A stretch of DNA of 11,161 bases from Treponema sp. (GTDB lineage Bacteria > Spirochaetota > Spirochaetia > Treponematales > Breznakiellaceae): assembly GCA_031288575.1 (NCBI GenBank), contig JAITRD010000149.1:1-11161 (forward strand). The letters are read 5' to 3'. A model generated the notes under the pieces. The model saw only the letters and a list, made by a program, of their open reading frames with translations. It had not been told where the DNA came from and did not search any database. Shown piece by piece: positions 7,286 through 11,161 of this stretch (the stretch's first letter is position 1; each line of letters opens with the position of its first letter). A program made the position numbers and the translations under genes.

Positions 7286-8449
7286 TTAAGCGGGTACCAA
7301 ACGGGTCCCCGTGGCGGGTTTAACCTCGTAAATAACCGGATGAAACCCGAAAATCCTCTCATAATCCTCAAGCCGCCGCCGGTATTCCTCAACGGCCTCC
7401 TCTTTTATGATGGTATAGGTGCATCCGCCGAAACCCTGCCCGGTCATGCGGGAACCGAGGACCCCCTCTATTTCCTGGGCCCGTTTCACGAGCCAGTCAA
7501 TTTCCGGGCAGGAAACCTCATAAAGGTCCCGCAAACTTTCATGGGAATGGAAGATAATTTTGGAAAGGACGGAAACATCCTGTTTTCGCAGGGCATCTTC
7601 GGCGTCATAAACCCGCCTCAGTTCCCGCACAATGTGCATGCTGCGCCGCCGGATCTCCTCGGGCAAATTTCCCATGGATTCAACCAGATCGGTGGTAGCG
7701 TAATCCCGAAAACTGACCCCCTGTTTTTTCTGGGAAAGCAATTCCAGCCCCTTTTTAATGTCCTGCCGCCGCTGCTTCAACTCATCATCCACCCCCATTC
7801 GGGGAACCCGGGAATCCATGATAAGAATTTTATACTTGGAAAGGGGCGATTTTATCCGTTTTATCTCCAAATTAGTTTCGTCTACTATAAGAAATTGATC
7901 CTTTTTAGCGGAAAGGGTAATGGCATAGTCCACCGCGTTGGCGTTTTTTCCAAAAAATACCGTCTCAGAAACGATAAGTTTGTTTAAGAGGTCCCGGTCG
8001 TGAATATTGGCGGAAAAAAAACCCCGGAGGGCCATCGCGGCGGCCATCTCTATGGCGGAAGATGACGCAAGCCCTACCTGCTGGGGGATATTCCCGGCAA
8101 CGGTAAAATTCAGGCCCTTAACCGGATAACCTAATTCGGCAAAGAGGTGAATGGCAACCTTGATATAATTGGCCCAGCGGTCTTCCCGTTTGTATTTTAA
8201 ATTTACCAGGGTGGTCCGTTTCCGTTCGCCGAGATCCGCGGCATAAAACCGGAGGGAATTGTCCTTCCTCAGGCTTACCGCGACCCGGATATACCGGTCG
8301 ATAGCGGAGGAGAGAAATAATCCGGCCTTTGGTTCACCATGTTCACCCAGGAAATGAACCCTGCCGGGTGCTTCGGCAATGACAACAGGTTCGGATCGGT
8401 CGGCGTCTAACTCGTATTCGGTACGATGGATGGGACCGATGTCCATCAT
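7286..8449 (-). CDS. Galactokinase-like GHMP-family sugar kinase with altered substrate motif
   Basis: The 387-residue product has the galactokinase length and domain order. GHMP motif 1 is APGRVHFLGEHGEP at 27-40, the ATP-binding motif 2 is PQQVGLASSSA at 122-132, and motif 3 is GSRMTGQGFGGCTYT at 332-346. Asp174, in NAVDY, sits where galactokinases carry the catalytic Asp (usually in GIMDQ). The galactokinase signature expects GRxNLIGEHTDYN. Here Asn is His and the TDYN that contacts the sugar is absent, so phosphorylation of galactose is doubtful and another sugar or sugar-like substrate is possible. GAGGT lies about 8 nt before the first ATG; a second ATG follows immediately. It is the first gene of a leftward operon with a TPR gene 3 nt downstream. 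No other Leloir-pathway gene is present. The fold is secure; the substrate is open. Confidence 0.82.
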   Translation of the reverse strand: MMDIGPIHRTEYELDADRSEPVVIAEAPGRVHFLGEHGEPKAGLFLSSAIDRYIRVAVSLRKDNSLRFYAADLGERKRTTLVNLKYKREDRWANYIKVAIHLFAELGYPVKGLNFTVAGNIPQQVGLASSSAIEMAAAMALRGFFSANIHDRDLLNKLIVSETVFFGKNANAVDYAITLSAKKDQFLIVDETNLEIKRIKSPLSKYKILIMDSRVPRMGVDDELKQRRQDIKKGLELLSQKKQGVSFRDYATTDLVESMGNLPEEIRRRSMHIVRELRRVYDAEDALRKQDVSVLSKIIFHSHESLRDLYEVSCPEIDWLVKRAQEIEGVLGSRMTGQGFGGCTYTIIKEEAVEEYRRRLEDYERIFGFHPVIYEVKPATGTRLVPA

Positions 8450-8599
8450 TTTTTACAACCTCACAGGAAAAACTGGAGAAATTGATAAAAACCTTTATAA
8501 CCATTCAGCCGAGCAGGATAAATTCCTTCCAGAAAAATTTAAAAAACCACCGAATAGTTACAAATTTTTTTTAATCAGCATCCTTTCTCTAAAAAATAT

Positions 8600-8630
8600 A
8601 ATATAAGAAACGCGCTTTTTATTCAATCAA
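8600..8630 (-). promoter_or_regulatory. Candidate leftward promoter for the GHMP kinase operon
   Basis: Reading the minus strand, TTGATT (8630-8625) is followed after 19 nt by TATATT (8605-8600), which is one base from the TATAAT consensus. The spacer is slightly long, and the region is so AT-rich that chance matches are expected. It would give a leader of roughly 140 nt. Confidence 0.3.
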
Positions 8631-8651
8631 AATATACATAAAAACCCATGA

Positions 8652-8713
8652 AGAGGCGGATGGTTACAGGGAGGTCCTCGGAAAGAGGCCCGCCGCCTGG
8701 GGGCCCCGCCTTT
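8652..8713 (+). other. GC-rich nested inverted repeats, possible structured leader RNA
   Basis: AAGGCGG-like arm 8652-8659 (AGAGGCGG) can pair with CCGCCTTT at 8706-8713 as an 8-bp stem with one G-U. Inside it, CAGG 8667-8670 pairs with CCTG 8696-8699. Innermost, CCTC 8676-8679 pairs with GAGG 8685-8688 across a GGAAA loop. CCGCCT occurs a second time at 8693-8698 and could compete for the same 5' arm, giving two alternative folds. GGGGCCCC at 8700-8707 is itself palindromic. The downstream sequence is not a clean T-run, so it is not a typical terminator. No known riboswitch class was recognised. Confidence 0.35.
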
Positions 8714-8722
8714 ATTCGGGTA

Positions 8723-8751
8723 TTGACAAGAAAAAAAATAAGCTGTTAACT
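8723..8751 (+). promoter_or_regulatory. Candidate birA promoter
   Basis: A perfect -35 box TTGACA lies at 8723-8728. With a 17-nt spacer the -10 would be TTAACT at 8746-8751, a poor match to TATAAT that coincides with the left GTTAAC half-site. Transcription would then begin only a few bases before the birA ATG, giving an almost leaderless message. That fits the weak ribosome-binding sequence there (GGAAAAG touching the ATG). The -35 is convincing, the -10 is not. Confidence 0.5.
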
Positions 8752-8773
8752 GTCTGGAAAAGATGGTTAACGA
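8743..8773 (+). promoter_or_regulatory. Putative BirA (biotin repressor) operator overlapping the birA start
   Basis: CTGTTAACT at 8743-8751 and GGTTAACGA at 8765-8773 are separated by 13 nt. They match the known BirA operator form TTGTTAACC-spacer-GGTTAACAA at 7 of 9 and 8 of 9 positions. The GTTAAC cores are identical and 21 bp apart, two helical turns. The left half covers the presumed -10 and the right half covers birA codons 1-4. The downstream product is a BirA with a DNA-binding HTH, followed by biotin transport genes, so autorepression by BirA-biotinyl-AMP is a coherent inference. The known spacer range is recalled as about 13-16 nt. Confidence 0.7.
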
Positions 8774-9773
8774 AAAAAAGACCGGGCTTTCCACCAAGGC
8801 TTATATTCTTGATAAACTCCGTAACGGGGGAAATTCTTTTATCAGCGGGGAAACCCTGGGAAAGGGCCTGGGCATCTCCCGGGTCGCGGTGTGGAAGGCG
8901 GTAAAAGCCCTCGGGGAAGCCGGCTATTTAATTGAAAAAAACGAAAGGGGTTACCGGTTTACCGGCTCCGGCGGTGAAGATTTTCTTTATCCCTGGGAAT
9001 TTGGGGAAAGGGAAGGATCCTTCCTGCATTGGAATATAACCGACAGCACCATGAACAGGGCCCGGGAATTAGCCGCCGGGGCCTGTCCCGGCGGCACGGT
9101 AATTACCGCGGAAACCCAGAGCGCCGGGAGGGGCAGAAACGGAAGGCCCTGGGTATCAAAACCGGGGGGGCTTTTTTTTACCATCCTGGAACGTCCCAAT
9201 ATGGCGGCGGCCGATTATGTTCAGTTAACCCTGGCGGTCCATATTGCTTTGGGAAGGGGCATTGCCAGGATGTGCGGAAAAGAAGCCCGGCTCAGGTGGC
9301 CCAATGATGTCTATGTCGGGGAGAAAAAAATCGCCGGGCTGCTGACGGAGCTTTTCGGGGAAGGAGACCGGATCCGGTGGATTACCCTGGGCATCGGGGT
9401 AAATATCAACAATAACCCCGCAACTTCGGGGGCGGCCAATATCGCCCAATTCCGGGGGCATCCGGTTTCCCGGCGGGAAACCCTGCTGACCATTTTATGC
9501 GAGATAAAAAAAAGCTACGAATTTTTAACCAGCCCCGGGGAGCAGCAAAGGCGGTGGAACCGGGATGCCGACGGAATAGGCCGGCGGGTTTTGGTTTTGG
9601 ATGCCGAGGGAGGAAAAACAAGAGCCCCCGGAAAAGAAAGGGTTATTACCGAGGGCGTTTTTTGCGGCATTGATTTCTCAGGCCGGAGCATGATCAAAAC
9701 CGGGGGGGATTATAAAAATTTTCCCCCGGGACGGGTATCTTTGCGTTTTGAGCCCTTTAGCGGCTTGGAATAA
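8763..9773 (+). CDS. birA: Bifunctional biotin-protein ligase / biotin operon repressor
   Basis: BirA makes biotinyl-5'-AMP and transfers biotin to a lysine of the biotin carrier protein. Class II forms such as this one also bind DNA when loaded with biotinyl-AMP. Residues about 11-67 form a winged helix-turn-helix, with LGKGLGISRVAVWKAVKAL as the recognition region and GYRF as the wing. The catalytic domain has DSTMNRA at 94-100, the adenylate loop GRGRNGRPW at 122-130, RWPND at 178-182, Lys189 in KKIAG, and GIGVNINN. A C-terminal SH3-like region follows, giving 336 residues, near the usual length. The ATG at 8763 has only a weak GGAAAAG in front, but no other start lies upstream of the HTH in frame. 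It heads the operon with bioY 27 nt downstream. Its putative operator covers its own start. The call is firm. Confidence 0.95.
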   Translation: MVNEKKTGLSTKAYILDKLRNGGNSFISGETLGKGLGISRVAVWKAVKALGEAGYLIEKNERGYRFTGSGGEDFLYPWEFGEREGSFLHWNITDSTMNRARELAAGACPGGTVITAETQSAGRGRNGRPWVSKPGGLFFTILERPNMAAADYVQLTLAVHIALGRGIARMCGKEARLRWPNDVYVGEKKIAGLLTELFGEGDRIRWITLGIGVNINNNPATSGAANIAQFRGHPVSRRETLLTILCEIKKSYEFLTSPGEQQRRWNRDADGIGRRVLVLDAEGGKTRAPGKERVITEGVFCGIDFSGRSMIKTGGDYKNFPPGRVSLRFEPFSGLE

Positions 9774-9787
9774 TTATTTTATTTATT

Positions 9788-9795
9788 TAAGGAGG
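9788..9795 (+). promoter_or_regulatory. Perfect Shine-Dalgarno sequence for bioY
   Basis: TAAGGAGG at 9788-9795 matches the 16S anti-Shine-Dalgarno exactly. The only codons at normal spacing in the BioY frame are ATC at 9801 (5-nt gap) and ATC at 9804 (8-nt gap). This box decides the start of bioY and argues for a non-canonical initiation codon. Confidence 0.8.
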
Positions 9796-9800
9796 ATCTT

Positions 9801-10388
9801 ATCATCACAGGAACAGACGCTATTCATTCAGTAAAAAGGAAGGGACTTATCGACTTTACCCTTACCGCCCTTTTCGCCGCCCTAATCGCGGCGGGCACCT
9901 TTATCGCGTTCCCCCTTCCCTTCTCTCCGGTACCGGTGGTTTTGCAAAACTTCTTTGCCCTTCTGGCGGGCCTGCTTTTGGGCCCCCTGCGGGGCGGGGC
10001 CGCGGTGGGGCTTTACCTCATCGCCGGAGCCATAGGGGCGCCGGTTTTTGCGGGAGCGGCCGGGGGATTTGCCTATCTCCTAGGCCCCACCGGGGGTTAT
10101 CTCTTTGGGTATTTTCTGGCGGCCCTTTGCGCGGGCCTTATCGCGGGGAGGCCCCGGTTAGATAAGGCCCTTAGCCGGAAAAGACTTATTCTGGCGGTGG
10201 CCGCGGGGTTTCTGGTGGTCTATGTCCCCGGGGTTTTCCGGTTAAAACTGGCTTTAGACGCCTCCTGGGCCCGGGCCTTCGGCGTAGGGTTTTTACCCTA
10301 CCTTATCGGGGACATCCTCAAGGGGGTTATCGCGGTGCTTATTGCCCCCCGGCTGCGCCGGGCCGTGGCGGATAAAACCGGTGGCTGA
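9801..10388 (+). CDS. bioY: BioY, biotin-binding S-component of an ECF transporter, apparent ATC start
   Basis: BioY is a membrane protein that captures biotin and, with the ECF module, imports it. The translated frame gives about 195 residues with roughly six hydrophobic segments. Family hallmarks are TALFAALIAAGTFIAFPLPF, VPVVLQNFFALLAGLLLGP, AGAIGAPVFAG, LLGPTGGYLFGY, and a late PYLIGDILKG segment. The gene has no ATG, GTG or TTG between the Shine-Dalgarno at 9788-9795 and a GTG at 9936. That GTG falls inside the conserved VPVVLQ motif and would delete the first membrane helix. Start is therefore placed at ATC 9801 (or ATC 9804), by analogy to rare AUU starts such as infC. A base error at this codon is the alternative. 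The stop overlaps the ATPase gene by 8 bases. It lies between birA and the ATPase, which supports a biotin role. Confidence 0.88.
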   Translation: MITGTDAIHSVKRKGLIDFTLTALFAALIAAGTFIAFPLPFSPVPVVLQNFFALLAGLLLGPLRGGAAVGLYLIAGAIGAPVFAGAAGGFAYLLGPTGGYLFGYFLAALCAGLIAGRPRLDKALSRKRLILAVAAGFLVVYVPGVFRLKLALDASWARAFGVGFLPYLIGDILKGVIAVLIAPRLRRAVADKTGG

Positions 10389-11157
10389 TCCCCTTTTTTC
10401 CATCAGGAATCTTTCCCGGATCTTTCCCCCCGCCGCGGTCGGCGCCGGGGAAATCCGGGCGGTTCTCGGCGTAAACCTTGATATTTTTACCGGGGAATGC
10501 CTTTTAATCGCCGGCTCAAACGGATCGGGAAAAACCCTGCTTATGCGGATGATCGCGGGGCTTATGGAGCAAAGCGAAGGGGAGATCCTCTTTCAGGGGC
10601 GTCCCTTAATAAGGGACGCGGCCCTGCGCCGCCAGGTGGGGCTTATTTTTCAGGACGCGGATGCCCAGATTTTGGGGGAAACCGTCGCGGAGGATGTGGC
10701 CTTCGGGCCGAAGAACCTCGGCCTTTCAAAAGAAGAAATAAAAAGCCGGGTTGACCGGGCCCTGGAAGCCACGGGACTTTCCCTCAAGGGGGACTTTCCC
10801 CCCCGGCGGCTTTCGGGGGGGGAAAAACGGCGGCTTGCGGTGGCGGGGGTCCTGGCCATGGGCTGCGACACGGTCATCATGGATGAACCCTTTGCCAATC
10901 TGGACTGGCCCGGGGTGGTCCTGGTTCTGGAAATCATCCGGGAAATAAAAAATTCGGGGCGGACGCTCATCATCCTTACCCATGAACTGGAAAAGGTTCT
11001 TGCCTTCGCGGATCGGCTCATTATCCTGGACCGGGGAATGATCCGGGACGAGGGAAAGCCGGAAGCGGTATTGGACCGGCTCAATCCGGCCTTCGGGGTA
11101 CGGGATCCCCGGCGCTCCTACGTCTCGGTCGGGGACTGCACATGGCTTCTCCCCTAA
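10381..11157 (+). CDS. ECF transporter ATPase (BioM/EcfA type)
   Basis: This is the ATP-hydrolysing subunit of an energy-coupling-factor transporter, expected at the inner face of the membrane with BioY and an EcfT protein. All ABC motifs are present in the 258-residue product: Walker A GSNGSGKT at 45-52, the Q-loop FQDADAQI with Gln91, the EcfA-typical TVAEDVAFGP at 101-110, signature LSGGEKRR at 144-151, Walker B TVIMDEP with Glu169, and His201 in THELE. An ATG at 10342 is in frame but would overlap bioY by 47 bases and adds an unrelated N-terminus. GTG at 10381 starts the normal PLFSIRNLS strand, overlaps bioY by 8 bases, and has GGAT about 8 nt upstream. The location suggests BioM of a BioMNY system, but a general EcfA serving other S-components cannot be excluded. 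Confidence 0.92.
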   Translation: MADPLFSIRNLSRIFPPAAVGAGEIRAVLGVNLDIFTGECLLIAGSNGSGKTLLMRMIAGLMEQSEGEILFQGRPLIRDAALRRQVGLIFQDADAQILGETVAEDVAFGPKNLGLSKEEIKSRVDRALEATGLSLKGDFPPRRLSGGEKRRLAVAGVLAMGCDTVIMDEPFANLDWPGVVLVLEIIREIKNSGRTLIILTHELEKVLAFADRLIILDRGMIRDEGKPEAVLDRLNPAFGVRDPRRSYVSVGDCTWLLP

Positions 11158-11161
11158 GCCC
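11142..11161 (+). CDS. Possible start of the EcfT/BioN membrane subunit, cut by the window end
   Basis: ATG at 11142-11144 begins an open frame (MASPLS) that overlaps the ATPase stop by 16 bases and has GGGGA at 11131-11135 about 6 nt before it. The missing component of the BioMNY set is the T subunit, and it is usually adjacent. Only about six codons are visible, so this rests on context and the ribosome-binding site alone. Confidence 0.35.

Larger units (their letters stand above)
8450..8762. promoter_or_regulatory. Divergent control region between the GHMP kinase and birA
   Basis: This 313-bp gap holds no convincing gene. From the kinase side, about 8450-8645 is very AT-rich and contains the ribosome-binding site and a weak leftward promoter candidate. 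Then a GC-rich block at about 8652-8713 can fold on itself. Then come the TTGACA box and BirA-type half-sites before birA. The sharp AT-to-GC-to-AT change within a single intergenic region is unusual for this window. Confidence 0.6.

Noticed and set aside
7226..7987. 253-codon plus-strand frame opposite the GHMP kinase
   Set aside because: It is a shadow of a well-supported gene on the other strand; the product is low in motif content and has no ribosome-binding site.
8597..8602. Plus-strand TATAAT as a promoter for birA
   Set aside because: No -35 box lies 16-18 nt upstream, and such hexamers are expected by chance in this AT-rich stretch. It remains a fallback if the leader is longer than proposed.
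8648..8749. Small 33-codon frame from ATG 8648 to TAA 8749, rich in Gly and Pro
   Set aside because: It has no ribosome-binding sequence, its reading frame is explained by the GC-rich foldable block, and it ends inside the putative BirA half-site. No recognisable protein.
9223..9229. Single GTTAACC inside birA as another BirA half-site
   Set aside because: There is no partner half-site at a suitable spacing and it lies within conserved coding sequence.

Overview
The window looks like chromosomal DNA from a spirochaete, most likely a Treponema of the termite-gut type. The grounds are moderately GC-rich coding DNA with AT-rich promoter gaps, a long exported TPR/NHL/vWA-like protein, and a galactokinase homologue with altered signatures. 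The assignment is an inference from gene style, not from a marker gene. No rRNA, tRNA, CRISPR array, transposase or phage gene was seen.

Left part (1-4295). An aspartate kinase runs leftward off the window edge. It diverges from a tightly packed rightward operon: a WecA/TagO-type polyprenyl-phosphate sugar-phosphate transferase, then a cysteine desulfurase, then ThiI. The desulfurase and thiI overlap in TAATG. The ThiI lacks a rhodanese domain, so the desulfurase next to it is probably its dedicated sulfur donor for tRNA 4-thiouridine. The gap between the divergent genes carries a perfect 11-bp inverted repeat.

Middle (4296-8449). A leftward operon reads, in transcription order, a divergent galactokinase-like GHMP kinase, a cytoplasmic TPR protein, and an exported TPR + NHL propeller + vWA-like protein. 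The genes are 3 nt apart and then overlap by 4 nt. Just downstream of the last gene is a 53-codon startless frame that looks like both ends of a bacteriohemerythrin joined together, apparently an internally deleted remnant.

Right part (8450-11161). A 313-bp divergent gap leads into a rightward biotin operon: birA (bifunctional ligase/repressor with an HTH), bioY (biotin S-component), and an ECF-type ATPase (BioM/EcfA). A probable EcfT/BioN start is cut by the window end. A pair of GTTAAC half-sites, a good match to a BirA operator, straddles the birA start just downstream of a TTGACA box, suggesting that BirA represses its own uptake operon. The bioY gene has a perfect Shine-Dalgarno sequence but no ATG, GTG or TTG in a usable position. 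It appears to start at ATC.

The most notable items are the non-canonical bioY start, the BirA operator overlapping the birA start codon, the hemerythrin remnant, and the GHMP kinase that has lost the galactokinase sugar-binding signature.
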